From Phellopilus nigrolimitatus (Eukaryota > Basidiomycota > Agaricomycetes > Hymenochaetales > Hymenochaetaceae): a stretch of DNA of 64,000 nucleotides. Location of the stretch: assembly GCA_021029095.1 (NCBI GenBank), contig JAJOHG010000006.1, forward strand, positions 930,001-994,000, read 5' to 3'. This document shows, in pieces, positions 45,852 through 58,596 of the stretch. The position numbers and the translations under genes are program-made. The notes under the pieces are model-generated. The model made no database searches and was not told the DNA's origin. It saw only the letters and a program-made list of their open reading frames with translations. Each line of letters begins with the position of its first letter. The stretch's first letter is position 1.

Positions 45852-47081
45852 TCAGACCCTGCGTCTCCGAACGGGGGAGAACGAGGGCGCATTAGGGGAA
45901 ATCCGTGTCCGCGAGCGACCGCGTGAGGGTTCGTGTTCATCTATCATCATAGATTCCTTCTCTTGTTCGTCAGGCTTCTTCATCAGTATATCAACTGCAG
46001 GAGGCTCCTCCATGAGCGACTCGAGGGATTCGTCGGTATCGGAATCACAGTCAGAATCGATGTCGTATTCAGAATCCCATTCGGAGCTCGAACTGCTGTC
46101 ATCATCGCTATCCATATCCACATCACTCCCGCATGGGTAGCAACTCTCGTCACTGTCCTCTCCGCACACAACGGGCGGAATACACGCGCCCCCGGCGACT
46201 CCGGTGCCCGCACCCACATGGCGCGCATACCAACGGCCAAGGAAGCTTTTGACGCGCGTGCGCATCCCTAGGTACTCGACGTTCCGTACAACATCCGCCC
46301 AGCGCACCTGCCCACTGTCAAGTGCGGCCTCTAGCACAGTCAACGTGCCAAAGTACATGAAATGCACGAGATGCGGGAAGGACGAGGGGTCTGGGAGCGG
46401 GAGGTGAATGACGGGATGCGCGGAAGGAGAGGCGAGAATGTGTGGGAGGCGGTGCTGGGGAACACCTCGGGGCAGAATGGGGGGAGTGTTCGGAGAGTCT
46501 GGGCAGGCCGGCGAAAGAGGATCGCGCGGGGGGCGGCCGCTGAAAAGATCGCGGAAAAGCGAGGACTGGGCGAGAAGGTAGTCGATGTGGAGCTGAAAGT
46601 ACCAGTAAGCTCCCGTGGCGTCTCTTAAGTTAAAAATGAAATTACCTTGCTCGTCATTCGAGTCACTCGCGCCACCGAAGTCGCAGGCTCGGTGACGCGG
46701 CGACCCAGACCAGCCGGGTCATTATAGAGCTTTGGTAATGAAGCGGTCGCAGAGGGCGGTGTGACGGGTAGATTAGCTGTACAGGAGGTGGAATTACGCG
46801 TAAGGCGCCGCGGGGAGTCGATGGGAATGACTGTGGGGGGCTGATAAGACCGAGGCGTACGCATGTTATGGAGGGCGGGGTTACTCACTGATGGTGCAGT
46901 CTGCAGTCTGAGGCTTGTCCCAGTAGTGCACGGCGAGATTATGGAGCTGGTCGAGGATATACGGGAGGGGGACGTTCTCGAGGGCGGGGGGAGGGAACGG
47001 TCTGGGGACAAAAGGGCCTACCGGGGCGCAAGATTGAAGGTGAATGTTCAGGTTAAGAACAGCCTTGTCGTCTACCACCAT
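45852..47081 (-). CDS. Clp1-like protein (mushroom clampless1 family, BTB-like fold)
   Basis: Resembles the Clp1-like proteins of Agaricomycetes. Coprinopsis clp1 acts downstream of the A mating-type homeodomain proteins in clamp-cell formation. Exon 1 reads MVVDDKAVLNLNIHLQSCAP, PALENVPLPYILDQLHNLAV, HYWDKPQTADCTI and crosses an intron to IIPIDSPRRLTR. Then LPKLYNDPAGLGRRVTEPAT, and after another intron LHIDYLLAQSSLFRDLFSG and PVIHLPLPDPSSFPHLVHFM. YFGTLTVLEAALDSGQVRWA and DVVRNVEYLGMRTRVKSFLG follow. The middle has a BTB/POZ-like pattern. The C-terminus is unusual: a 70-residue Ser/Asp/Glu tract, then a basic RGRSRTR..RRRRV end. Family recognition is from memory of conserved blocks, so moderate certainty. 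Confidence 0.62.
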
Positions 47082-48263
47082 AGTGCTCGAGGGGGGGCAG
47101 ACTAGCGTCAGAAGAGAAGTGAAGGTAAGTTAATAAGTAAGAACAAAAGAGCGCGCTTGGGAGGAGAGGACGGGAGACGGGAGCAAGGAGCAAAGCAAGA
47201 GGAAGAGAGTGAATTGCAATTGCTTATAGCAGGAAAGACCCGTATCAGCGGCGCTACGGCACCAGCACCAGACCGTGTCGACACAGCAACAAAATCAATA
47301 AAATTCTCAACGGCAACCCAGGTTGCACTCCGGATTACGCTCAGAAAAAATATTACTTTGTTCTAGGCGAGGCTCCTCCTTTTGCGGCTATCCAACGTTC
47401 CATTTCAGCAGCCCCGATCCATCTTTTGCCGCACTTTCTTATTGTCTCGTCAGAATCAGGTCAAGCGGCACCAAGCCCGGCTGTCTGCTTGCCCGTACCC
47501 CCGCAACCCATTGGTGCCGATCCTATCGAACACTCCCAGAAACCTCAGATCTAATTGTCACAATTGTATATATCTCCATGCATACCCCTCGCTCTCTCCA
47601 TACTAGGGGGTCTGCACCTCAATACGATCGCCCAGATCGACTCCATCTCCGAAAACACGCAGAAACGTGCGGAGCATCTGCTGCTGCTGATCACGGTCCG
47701 TCCCTGCGGCTGCCAGCCGGCGCGACGCCCTGAGATCCAGCTCGAGTGACCTTGTGCCAACCTAATCTTGCGCATTTGAAGTTTGAAGTTTGGAAAAAAC
47801 ATCCGTAAATTGTGACGTCTGCACCATCGTACACTGCACGCTACACTTCATTAAACGCCGATTAGCAGGACTAACAACGAAGACAGGGAGAAAGACACGA
47901 GGGAAAGAATGTGGCCGTGAGTGTACAGTTATAAGCTTCAGTGCGAAAAATGAATGAAAGGGGAATATAAGTAGGACGTAGGGATGGTTTCACTGAGCAA
48001 CCAGGTAAGAAGTACGTCAGCGTTCGATCGATTGGTAAAAAAGGAAGGTGTGCGATAGCGCTCACCCAAAGAGCACGACAAAGAAAAGGCCTATTCTGGA
48101 TATTTAATGGGCCTTCTTGCAAGGCTTCGAGTTCCAGAGAGTGGGTATGCGCCAGATCGGGGATAAGTAGAGAAGGCGGGCCAATGCAAGAAATCAGAGC
48201 CGACGTGAAAAGACGAGCACCGCGCTCGCAGGCAAAACAGCGTGCCCGTCTGCTGACTTTTCA
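47082..48263. other. Intergenic between Clp1-like gene and LIS1
   Basis: About 1.2 kb. It holds the Clp1-like promoter on the left and the LIS1 3' end on the right. Overlapping frames at 47323-47802 on both strands look like chance. No gene recognised. Confidence 0.5.
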
Positions 48264-50012
48264 CTATGGTGTCCAGACCTTAATGGTCTGATCGACGCTG
48301 CCTGTCGCAATGACGTTGATCCGTTTCTCGTCTTCGCTGCCTTTCCCATCCGCCCCAGCGCCGTTTATCCCGCTGCCGGCGCCGCCGGTTGTCGCGCGTC
48401 CCCACGCCATACTCTGCACAAAGTGGCCGTGTGCTTCCACAGTCTTCATGCAACGTCCTGTCGTGAGCTCCCACACACGTATGGTCTTATCGTCCGAACA
48501 TGACAATAAGAATTTACCGGTCGGGTGGAAGACAAGAGCGCGTATCCAGTTGTCATGACCCGGCTAGACAGATATCAGTACAAGAAAGAATAGTACGAGC
48601 TGAACATTCCAATTCTAACCAGAGTTCGGATGAGCTGCCCCGTTGACGCATCCCACAGTTTGATGAATTTGTCACGTCCACCTGTTGCGGCGTATAAACC
48701 AGGTTGTTTTGATCGATCGGCCTGTAAGACGGATGTCAAGCTACATAAATTAGGCTAAAAGAGAAGAAGCATACAGCCATCCCGGCCAGTTCGCGTATCG
48801 CTGGATATGCGTTGACGGGAGCAAAAGCTATTGTTTCGATGACGTTTTCGTGTCCTCGCAGCTCTATTTTTGTTTCCCCCGACTGGTAATCCCATATCCG
48901 AGCGGTCTTTCGGGATAGGAAGATCATTAAGCACCTGCAAACATATATGTAAAATCACACTAACATGATCATTCGAGCAACTTGCTAGAAGGCGGCCATC
49001 ATCTGAGGGAGTTACGCATCGGACCCATTCGTTATGCCCAGATAATAACCGCACTTGATGTCTTTATTTCATCCGTCATGACCCACCCAGTGTTTATTCG
49101 AGGATGAGAGCACGCACCCTAACGCGACATTCCAAACGCGTATACTCCGGTCTCGCCCAGCACTGACTATGAAGTCATCCCCAGGCATGAATCTTACTGA
49201 CGAAATGCTATGGTCATGTCCTGCCATAGTCTTCGTGTTCTTCCATTCGTTCTGACCATCCCAAATCTTTATGAATAGATCGGCCGAACACGAAGCTGAG
49301 CCAACATATCAAGAACTGAACATGCATCTGGGAAGAGCGAGGCGCACCAAGTAGATTCCCTTTCGAGTCAAAATCTATATCGTTTACAGCGCGCGTGTGC
49401 CCCTTTAAGGTGCGCTCATACTCGCCCGTCTCCCAGTCCCAGATCTTGATCGTCGCGTCGTTGCTGGCGGAGGCGAGCACAGAGTATGCGGGGTGGAACG
49501 TAACCTTCGTGACTTCTCCTCTATGGCCGGTCAAGACATGTCCTGCTGGTGCACGGGGCACCCAATCAGTTTGCGAGGCGGCGCGCTTGGCAGGTGACAA
49601 TGATACTTCCTCTTGAAGGGCAGCATTGCGGTTCTCCAAGTCCATAATCTACTCGAAGTCGGGTAAATGACAGAGACAGCGCATTCGAGACAGGATATGC
49701 GCTGTCATTGACTTCAACAGACAAAAACGTAGTGATTGGGAACGCACTTTCTTCTGCAATCGTATGACGCTCGTCCATTTCTTCTCAAGCAGATGATGAT
49801 ATTTGGATTTCGGATCGGGCGTGTAGTCAAGGTTCGCTTCGGCCTTTAAGGCACTATAGGCTTCGGTGAAGTCCTGAGAGAGTAGATATTCGAGAATGGA
49901 CTTGTGTCTGGGTTGCACCGCGTCAGCCTGATATATACAAGATGCTGTAGACAAGCAATCGAGAAGTAGCCGCTTACAGCTCCTCCTTCTGTCTTTCAGA
50001 TAGCAACGACAT
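48264..50012 (-). CDS. PAC1: LIS1/NudF/Pac1, dynein regulator
   Basis: WD-repeat protein that binds cytoplasmic dynein and is needed for nuclear migration along microtubules. Start [12 protein letters not shown] at 50012, spliced to [20 protein letters not shown] (LisH dimerisation motif), then [18 protein letters not shown] and [17 protein letters not shown] (coiled coil). WD repeats follow: [153 protein letters not shown] and [20 protein letters not shown]. The last blade closes with [10 protein letters not shown]. An insertion rich in Gly ([16 protein letters not shown]) sits in the final repeat. About 440 residues and about eight introns, standard for the family. Confidence 0.95.
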
Positions 50013-50812
50013 GGTGAATGATCCCGGGTAATTGGGTGCGAGCTTTGAGGGATAACCGTGTTATAATAATCACACCTATACACGCCTGTGCTGCGCGGCG
50101 AGAGCGCGTTGTTGAAGCAGGAGAGGGGTCAACTAGCTGGTTGTTCTCTGGAAACCGACGCGTCTGTGACCTTTGTCACGGTCCGTCCCAACTAGGAAGC
50201 CGCGCCTTTAATTCGCTTTGTTACTGTGTGCGTGCGCATACACTCGGCCCCGACCACATTTTCCAGTTTGCCCCGCTTACTTCCTTGTAGAAATGCAGAG
50301 AAGAGCGGATCGACTTCCAAGGCCTCAAGGCCGCCTTTGCATTCCTTTCTAAATGATTGTATTCTGAAGGGCCGGAAGGCTAATTCTAATCGATTCCGTA
50401 GCTTGTTTACGTTTGATACACGAGGTGTACTGTAATGTGAATTTTTAAATAAAGCTCTCCATCTGTTGACGCCTTCCTGCAAGCTGCAAGCTAGACGCCG
50501 TCCACGGCGCCATCTTGATCGTTGCAGCCCATTGACAACATCGTCGTCCTTGTTAGAGGTCTCGGATATCCAGCATCCGCGTCACAATACAGGAAAGCAG
50601 TGCGTTTATCCGGGTGACAGAGACACAGGATAGCGGTATATCTCGCCGCTTGACGACTCCGCTTCCTACTTACTCTGCAACTCATCTCATTTCGTCTCTC
50701 TCGTGCTCATTTCTTGCGACATTTGAACTTGAAGGTCCTCCTGGGACTTTTACTTTTGTACGGTTGCGGCATAGTCTACTGAAAGGCGCTCATAACGAAT
50801 CCGATCAACGAG
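50013..50812. promoter_or_regulatory. Divergent promoter region, LIS1 / YTH gene
   Basis: About 800 bp between two divergent start codons. Contains only short frames. The right 150 bp are pyrimidine-rich, common for fungal leader regions. No RNA gene recognised. Confidence 0.45.
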
Positions 50813-53485
50813 ATGTCTAATCATCCAGTTTCACCTCCACCCATTCCTCCAAGCTCCCCTCCAGCAGGAGGTGTCAGGCGTCATCACACCATAACAGCAA
50901 CCTCGCGTGGTGCCCGTTCAGGTTCTCGCCTGGTTGAGGAGGCTCAGCAGCAAGGCTGGAACGACGATGAAGTCGTTGGTCAAGACTGGGTGGGCGGTGT
51001 CGGAGCCGTCGGCGAGAAAAGCAGCAGCCTCCATCGCCAGAGTTCGCTGCCAACACGCTACAACCGAGGTGTGTGTGATCGACTGGGATCTCGTATATTA
51101 CTGGGCTAATGCAATTTTTTCTTTGTCCAGCTTTTCAGCGCAGTGGTCAGAATCGGCAAGCTGGAACCCTGACACCGAGGACGATGAACAGCCTGACCGC
51201 TATTGCTGCCGAGCACGGCCACGAGGGAGAAGACGAGGACTGGGAGAGTGACATGAAAAGCTGGAACAGCGATGAAGTGCGACTTCTTCTGCCATTTATA
51301 TTTAATGACAAGATGCATTTAATCTGACCATCTTGTGTTTTGTATAGCGTCTCAGTGCTCACGAACTTGCACAATACCATGTTGACTCTCAGTCAGGCTC
51401 CTCGCATGGTCATTCCCCTCTATCTCCGTCCTTCCCTCCTAATATTCCTTCTCCGCCTCCGGCGGAAGCCAATGTCCGCCGGCACCAGTCTTTGACTTAC
51501 GGTGCCGCAGGCGGCGTGCGTCGCATGGCCGTAAACCTCCGTCGCTCTGGCACGCTCCAGGCACAGGTTGAGAGGCCGCACAATGCGCCCGCAACTCCGC
51601 CCAGCCCGCTAGACAATGAAGAAGACTATCAGGAGGAATACCCACAAAATGAAGAGGATTACCAATATACGCTTCGTCAGCAGCAGCAGCAACAGAATGC
51701 GTATGTCCAAGGGACAGGCCACTACACTCCGACCTCTGTTGGCCGCAACTCTCCATGGAGCATGACGAGTAACAACGAGTGGAAGTACACGCCAGGGATG
51801 GGTGGCAATGGCAACAATGGCGGGTCCAGTATCGACGACGTCCAGCGTGCGCTTTCTGCGCTCGAGATTTCCGGCGGAAACCTTGTTCAGAACCAAGGAT
51901 TCGCCAGCGGCGGCAACGCAGGCCAGGGCACTCTTCCGCCGAGGCTCAACCAGCACGGTGCGCCCGTTAGCCAGACGTCTATCTTGCGCAGCCCCAACAA
52001 TGGCAGTGGGAACGGCATGGGGATTAACCAGCGTGCAGAAAAGCTGCACCTCATCACTGACGTCGAAGGTGATGCGTTCAGAAATGGGCCGACCAGCGCT
52101 GGCGCGACCATCGGACACGGCCTTCCCCAACAACATCAACACCAAGGCATACCGGTCTCGCACTCCCAGCCACAGTCGCACCGTGGCTCCACGGCGTCAG
52201 CGTCAGGAGGGTGGGACCAGAAAGAGCGCGTCTTGGCCACGCGAACATCAAATCCGAATCTACAGTATGCTGCGGGCAGCTACGATGCGTCGGGTCTGCC
52301 GCCGAACCCTCCTGTTCCGTCCCAGTACCTTAATCAGCAGGCTGGTCAGGGTCAGGGTCCGCGTCTCGGTGCCTCATCTTTCAACCAGAACGCGCAGGGG
52401 CAATCACAAGGCCCAAGCAATGCCAATGGGCAGCAAGGAGGACCTGGTCTTCTTACTTCACCGATCGACGTTCCGTCTCTCATCGCCGCGAAAGGATACA
52501 ATCCAGCTACGTTTGATTGCCGGCCTCCTTTTGTGAGTCGCGATGGAAGAAAAGCATTATTTTACCTATTGATAGCTGACTTGGTTTCCTCCCTGCTAGG
52601 CCCGTTTCTTCGTCATCAAATCGTACACCGAGGACGATGTTCATAAGTCGTTAAAATACGAAATCTGGAGTTCCACTGACCCTGGAAACAAGAGGCTCGA
52701 CAAGGCTTTCAAGGAAACGGCTGGACGAGGCCCGATCTACCTGTTTTTCAGTGTAAATGCCAGTGGTCATTTCTGCGGTATGGCGGAGATGCTGACACCT
52801 GTGAGAGTTTATGTCATGCGCGTTAATATCTTCAGATTAACTTATGAGCATGTGCAGGTCGACTATACACGAAGTAGCACAGTATGGGCTTCTGATAAAT
52901 GGAAGGGTGTGTTTAAAGTCAGGTGGATCTTTGTCCGCGACATCCCTAACGCAAACTTGCGTCACATCAAGCTCAAGTGAGTGTTGAAACAAGTTCGCGG
53001 GGTGATCTATCCGCTGAACATTTTTGCACAGCAATACTCAAGAACGCAAGCCAGTCACTAATAGTCGTGATACTCAAGAGCTACTTCCGGATGCTGGTCA
53101 AGAGATGCTCCGCATTTTCTTCACCCACCCTGCTAGGACGTCTCTCCTTCAGGACTTTGCGTTTTACGAGGTACATTCCGCCTTACCTCCTGTACAGCGA
53201 CCTCAGATACTCACTCTTATTCACTCGTAGCTTCAGTCCATGCAGAAAGTCCAACAGACGCAGTCTCCAGGGTCTCCGCCACAGCACCCGCAATCCCCGC
53301 AGCCGCAGCTGGCTGCACAGGCCCAGCAGCACCCGTTCGCACTGCCGAACCCATACTCAAGTCAGCATCTGGGCATGCCACAGCAGATGATGGGCATGCA
53401 GACGCAGTACGCCATCCAAAACATCATGCGAAACCCAAGTCCAGTACCCGTCAACGGGGGCCAAGGCTACATAGGCAACTTCTGA
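50813..53485 (+). CDS. YTH-domain m6A RNA-binding protein (YTHDF-like)
   Basis: Probable reader of N6-methyladenosine in mRNA. It starts [21 protein letters not shown] long disordered N-terminal region follows (Pro, Gln, Asn, Gly and Ser-rich, with a poly-Gln tract near 51680). An intron then leads into the YTH domain: [100 protein letters not shown] and [20 protein letters not shown]. The two Trp of the methyl-adenine cage (EIW and TVW) are present. DKWKGxFxVxW and LRHIKLNNT mark the cytoplasmic DF type rather than DC. The C-terminus is Gln/Pro-rich and ends GGQGYIGNF. About 780 residues, eight exons. Confidence 0.93.
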
Positions 53486-54231
53486 TCTACACAACCATGG
53501 TTAATCCGCCTTGTCTCCCGTCTCTTCTTGAATGAAGCTAAATCTTGAAGGATCTACAGAAAGATGTTGATTTTTTGATGGGTGATTTCAACAAGATATT
53601 TTCGTTCTAACAATCTAACATCCTTTCTTTCTGTTCTATTCTGTAATCTCATGTAAAACGTGCTTGTCTCAACGAAGTTTCTCATTTGCTCGCATTTGTC
53701 CTTCATGTTCCCTTTGTCTCATCCATTCCATCGTTTTTCTTTTCTTATGCAACTCCATCCTGCCTGTATTGCTTTCGTTTCTTCGCCCTGCCATACACAA
53801 GGACTCCTGGATCTACCGGTTCGTGAACGGACGTGGACTATCGCTTGTTCGCCCACTTGTATACATCCCTGTCGAAGTTTTTACGATGCTATAGCTACGT
53901 GCTCTCAGGCGGATTGTCTTGAAATGTCTTCTGTTTTCCTTTCTAACCACAGTAACACCGTCTGTTCCGTTGTGTTTTATCTTCCCTTCCGCGATCGAGA
54001 GTGCAAGCGATGTAATGCGCAATTTGATAGTACGATAGATTGTTCAATCAATTTTTAATAGTCGGTGGGCATCGAGGACGATGAGAAGGGTCGTTTGCAA
54101 ATTCTAATCAAAAAGAAGGATCGACGCTTCGAATCTCCTATGACACGGGTTTCCTTCAACGTCAAGTCCTTGCACCAAAGTCAGCTCTAGCCTCTCGAGT
54201 TTCTCATGGCTGCTGTCTAGAATGATATATT
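53486..54231. other. YTH gene 3' region / TilS promoter
   Basis: About 745 bp, T-rich in the first part as expected of a 3'UTR. No gene recognised. Confidence 0.45.
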
Positions 54232-56413
54232 ATGCTAAGGTTATCAGGGTGGAAAGCCCGTAAAAGAGTCCTTATCTCTTTTCGTTCAGATGGAGGATAT
54301 GCACGAAATCTTTCCTCTCGATCCCACAAATGCAACAATTCTCCCATCACCGCTGATGAGTTCAGAGAATACTTCCAGGCTTGCAAGCCAACAAAATCCT
54401 GGCCAGAAAAATTAGGTACGTTTCTTAGCTTCTGATACGTGAGTCAGATGTTAAGCTCCGTTTCTTTTTAGCTGTAGCATTTTCTGGGGGGCCAGATTCG
54501 ACGTGTCTGTTGTATCTACTGAATAAGCTGCTTTCAACCGATACTATCGATTATTCTCTCCCTAAGACTCTGGTTGCAATAACTATCGACCATAGTTTGC
54601 AGACTGCCTCGAGTCAAATGACCAAACGGTGCATCGCATTGGCCAACTCTCTCCAAGTCGAGCATCTAGTGCTGAAAATACCGTGGAGTACTCCCCCCTT
54701 CTCCGCTCTTCCCCCAGATGGGAGTTCATTTGAGAACGTCGCAAGGGAAGCGCGATACCACCTCCTACTCACGGCGATGCGCCGTGAAGGCGTCGCAGCT
54801 ATCGCGTTTGGACACCACGCGGACGACCAAGTGGAGACTGCGCTCCTGCGTGTCGCGCGCGGGAGCGCAGAGGTCGGTGCTGCGGGAATGCGTGCATGTC
54901 GCCGGTGGGGAATGGGTTTCGGTTCAGGTCCGCAGAACGTGGGCTGGGCGGGACAACATGGGATGAACCGTTGGGTCGTAAGACCTCTATTGATTCTGCC
55001 GAAGGTGGGGCTGTATATAGACCGTGCTACTATTAATCGACTGCTGACTGGTCGTACTTTCGATAGGAGAGGCTTGTGGCGACTTGTCGAGAAAACGGAC
55101 TGGAGTACATCGAAGATCCAACTAACTTTCAACCTGATGTGGCCATTCGGAACCGTATCCGACATTCACTCGAAAGCTTGGATAGTCTGAGTACTTCCAG
55201 CACTTCATCGGTAAGAACGATAAGATCTAGGTTTCGTCTTTCTTATCTCATATACGGGATTTGGCAGATATATACTCTGGCGTCAGAGAGCAGAATCCTG
55301 TTGGACATGGCGTCAAGAGTCTCCAGCTCAGCAAATGAGCATGGCCATCAGCAGTACAAATCGATGATCACTAAAGAAGAGGAAGAGTTGTCAATTGTAC
55401 GGCTCAGATCTGCCGTCAGGGCGATATCTGAGTTTGTCCTGAGCCTGGAAGACAAAGGTGGGTCATTAACTAGCTTCTTCGGGAACAAGTGCTCATTTTT
55501 GCACCCGCGTCTAGTGACTATAGAGTTGGCCAATTGCACTCGCCCCTCGCCAGTATCGACGATCTTTCTCTCCGAGGATGCCCTTGCACGTGTGACGGAC
55601 AACACAGTTCGCCTCGGAATGGTCCGCCGCATCCTGCGCTACGTTTCCCCCTTCCCATGGGGCTCTCCACGCGGCGAAGCCGGTCGTCGGACGTCTAGTC
55701 TGCAGAGGATCTCAGATCACATATGGCAAGCAGCGGGAAGGCCTCGGACAAAGCTCGTGGCAGGCGGCGGTGTGCTTTGGACGCCCATGAGCATTACCCG
55801 CGATGGAACAATGAAGCTCCGCTCCGGGGCGGGATCAAGCGGGGAAGTGGGCTGGCTGGCAGCACGTCAGCCTCCGATGCGACGCTCTGGCGCTCGCGAT
55901 GCTGATGCCGGCTTTGTGGCGCCTGAATTGGACATGAAACCCAATCCTCTAGAGCTTGATATCACGCCGGTGATTCTTTCCGCTGTTGAACAGAACTCAG
56001 AAGATGCAGTAGAGATCCTGTACGACTGCCGCTTTCTTCTACACATCAAAGTCCATCGACTTCCCTCGCGTGTGATCAATGCGCTCACACGGACTGGAAG
56101 TCGATGCAAACGTCTGACAGATCTCGCAGTCAGAGTTATCATTGTCCCACACACGAGATACTTCTTGCCTAAAGTCGTTCTGCGGAAAAAGAACACAACT
56201 TCGTCTGTGCTTCTGCACGGCCCATCAGAGCCGCAGGACGCCGAGCTCGCGTCTCTCTTGCCCGAAGGTTCGACGGATTTCCCGATACACGAGAACAATA
56301 AGGAGAGGGCCCATCCAACTCATGATCGGGAAGCCGTGAAGATAGAATGGATCCGGGTTTTAGATGCAGATGTGCCATACAAGCGTCTGCAGGAGGCTTC
56401 TCTCGTAAGTTGA
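54232..56413 (+). CDS. tRNA(Ile)-lysidine synthetase, TilS-like
   Basis: PP-loop ATPase that converts the anticodon C34 of tRNA-Ile(CAU) to lysidine; in fungi presumably mitochondrial. Exon 1 starts MLRLSGWKARKRVLISFRSD, an Arg/Lys/Ser-rich leader fitting a mitochondrial presequence. It then gives ITADEFREYFQACKPTKSWP and is spliced to AVAFSGGPDSTCLLYLL (PP-loop SGGPDS). LVAITIDHSLQTASSQMTKR, FENVAREARYHLLLTAMRRE and IAFGHHADDQVETALLRVAR carry the TilS signature HHxDDQxET. RPLLILPKERLVATCRENGL joins across an intron to EYIEDPTNFQPDVAIRNRIR (DPTN..RN.IR, family motif). The C-terminal half is poorly conserved. The 3' end is uncertain: the stop sits inside GTAAGTTGA, so a further splice is possible. 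About 640 residues, longer than bacterial TilS. Confidence 0.88.
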
Positions 56414-57084
56414 CATCGATGTTTGGGGGTGTCTGGGGCATCTTCAAGTTGATTTTCTCGCAAAGCGTGGGCTCACATCTCAGTCCCTGCGGCTTCGTAC
56501 GAGATCAAGTGAAACCATGTGCTGTATACATCAAGATAGTATGCGCTTTTGCGTGTGCTGCCAGCTATCCGTTTGACCACTCTGCTAGGGGGGGCGATAT
56601 CGCGGAAGGGTCGCGGTTCGATTGAAAAAATACTGTTTGTCATGGATTACTAAACTAACATTGCGTGAATCTCGCATGTAAAGCTAATCTGTGCTTCCTA
56701 CGTGGCTCTATTGTTCTAGTTAGTTCCGCCGTTGAATATACTGCACGGCCGTTACTCTAAGCTGCAAGTTGTGTTTGAATTTTGAGCAATGATTAGTTTC
56801 TTTGTAGCGGATAGCCACTACACTGTAGATTCCGTGCACGTCCCTAAATACTCACGGGTTTGTGGTAGAACAGAGGCTGAAAATTATCGATTTGAAAACT
56901 GGCAGACAATTGTAGAGTAATTTACCATCACTTTAGTCGAAAAGAACTCGACGTCGATCATCCAAAATAGGTGTTAGCACTATTTTTAGCATCTTGCCTC
57001 CTACCATCATCATCCCCGCAGTTGTTGACTGCTGAGTCCTCTGCACCATTTCTATACATTCCGTCGACACGTTTATCTCACTGA
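56414..57084. other. Intergenic between TilS and ARPC1
   Basis: About 670 bp. The left 200 bp may contain an alternative last TilS exon (from a potential acceptor near 56466). Right part is the ARPC1 promoter. No RNA gene recognised. Confidence 0.45.
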
Positions 57085-58523
57085 ATGATGGCTGCTCCGG
57101 AAGAGTACTCGATCGCCCAAACGCCCATCACGGCTCACGCGTTCAGCGCGGACCGCCAAGGTGGTGATAGGCGTTAGATATCACTGTCAATACTGACTTG
57201 CTTTTCGTCTTGGCGTTACAGAGGTGTGTTTGAGTCTGAACACGAACGAGGCACAGATCCTGCGGAAGCAAGGCAGCGAGTGGAAGACCGTCGAGACGCT
57301 TGCGGAGGTGCGTGCGCGCCGTCGCCGAGTTCCCTAGTCTACTCACTCGGACTCACCGCCCGCACACAGCACGACAAGGTGATCACCTCGATCGACTGGG
57401 CGCCCAACTCGAACCGCATCGTCACTGCGTCGCAGGATCGAAATGCTTACGTGTGGACGCAGTCGCCAGACCCACTCACGGGACACATGGTCTGGAAGCC
57501 GACGCTCGTCCTCCTGCGCATCAACCGCGCTGCGACCTACGTTCGCTGGAGTCCGCATGAGGACAAGTTCGCGGTTGCGAGCGGTGCGCGGTGCGTGTTT
57601 TCGACATGCATTGCACTAGATAACGGTGCTGAGCTATCTGTCTCTATCAGCGCGATTGCGATCTGCTCTTTCGACCCCGAGAGCGACTGGTGGGTCTCAA
57701 GGCAGCTCAAGAAGCCCATCCGCTCCACTGTCCTGTCCGTCGACTGGCATCCAAACAACGTCCTGCTCGCAGCCGGTAGCGCTGACATGAAAGCGCGCGT
57801 TTTCTCGGCGTACATCAAAGACGTCGACAAGAAGCCGCAGGCATCTGTCTGGGGCGAGAAACTGCCATTCAACACGCTCTGCGGCGAGTATGGTAGCTCG
57901 AGTGGGGGTTGGGTTCACAACGTCGGATTCTCGCCTTCGGGTGACGTCTTGGCATTTGCCAGTACGTGCGTTTTTATAAATACATATCACATTTACGTTA
58001 CTGATTGGTCTTTTCAGGCCACGACTCCTCGATTACTATCGTTTACCCTGGAGGACCCGCTGCGTTTACTATCAAACAAACGACTCTTCCTTACGTATCT
58101 CTCACATGGACGTCTGAGGACTCGCTCGTCGCGGCCGGCCACGACTGCCAACCTGTGCTATTCCAGGGTACCGCGTCCGGCTGGAAGGCCATAGGCAGTC
58201 TAGACGACACAACCGCGCCTAAGTCGTCCGGCCTCGGGCGCGCGTCGCCCATCGGGAAGCTCAACAGTGCGGCTTTCAACACGTTCCGCAACGCGGACAT
58301 GCGCGGGCAGTCTAGCACAGCAGGCCTTCCGGGCGCGGGCGCGGGTACGGATGGGGAACTGCTGACGGTGCACCAGAACACGATCACAAGCGTGCGCGCG
58401 TACGAGGGCGCGCCTAGTCAGGTCACACGCGTCAGCACGAGCGGCGTGGATGGGAAACTTGTCATCTGGCAGGTCGCAGCCGCGGGGGGACTGGCGGGTA
58501 GGATGGGCGCGCTGCGCGTGTGA
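57085..58523 (+). CDS. ARC40: Arp2/3 complex subunit 1 (ARPC1/Arc40)
   Basis: WD-repeat subunit of the actin-nucleating Arp2/3 complex. Start at one of two adjacent Met codons (57085 or 57088): [20 protein letters not shown], spliced to [20 protein letters not shown] and then [22 protein letters not shown] features: [120 protein letters not shown] and [20 protein letters not shown]. The insertion before the last blade ([32 protein letters not shown]) is the known ARPC1 insert. [17 protein letters not shown] ends the last blade. Four to five introns, about 395 residues. Stop is about 70 bp from the convergent DAD3 stop. Confidence 0.95.
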
Positions 58524-58596
58524 TAGACTAAGGAATACAATGCATGCAGATTGTACAGAAACGTAGCGTGATACAAAATTAAACGAGTAATAGTAG

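Noticed and set aside
56585..56625. GGTTCGATT resembling a tRNA T-loop
   Set aside because: The flanking bases cannot form the T stem, and no D arm, anticodon arm or acceptor stem is found upstream at proper spacing.
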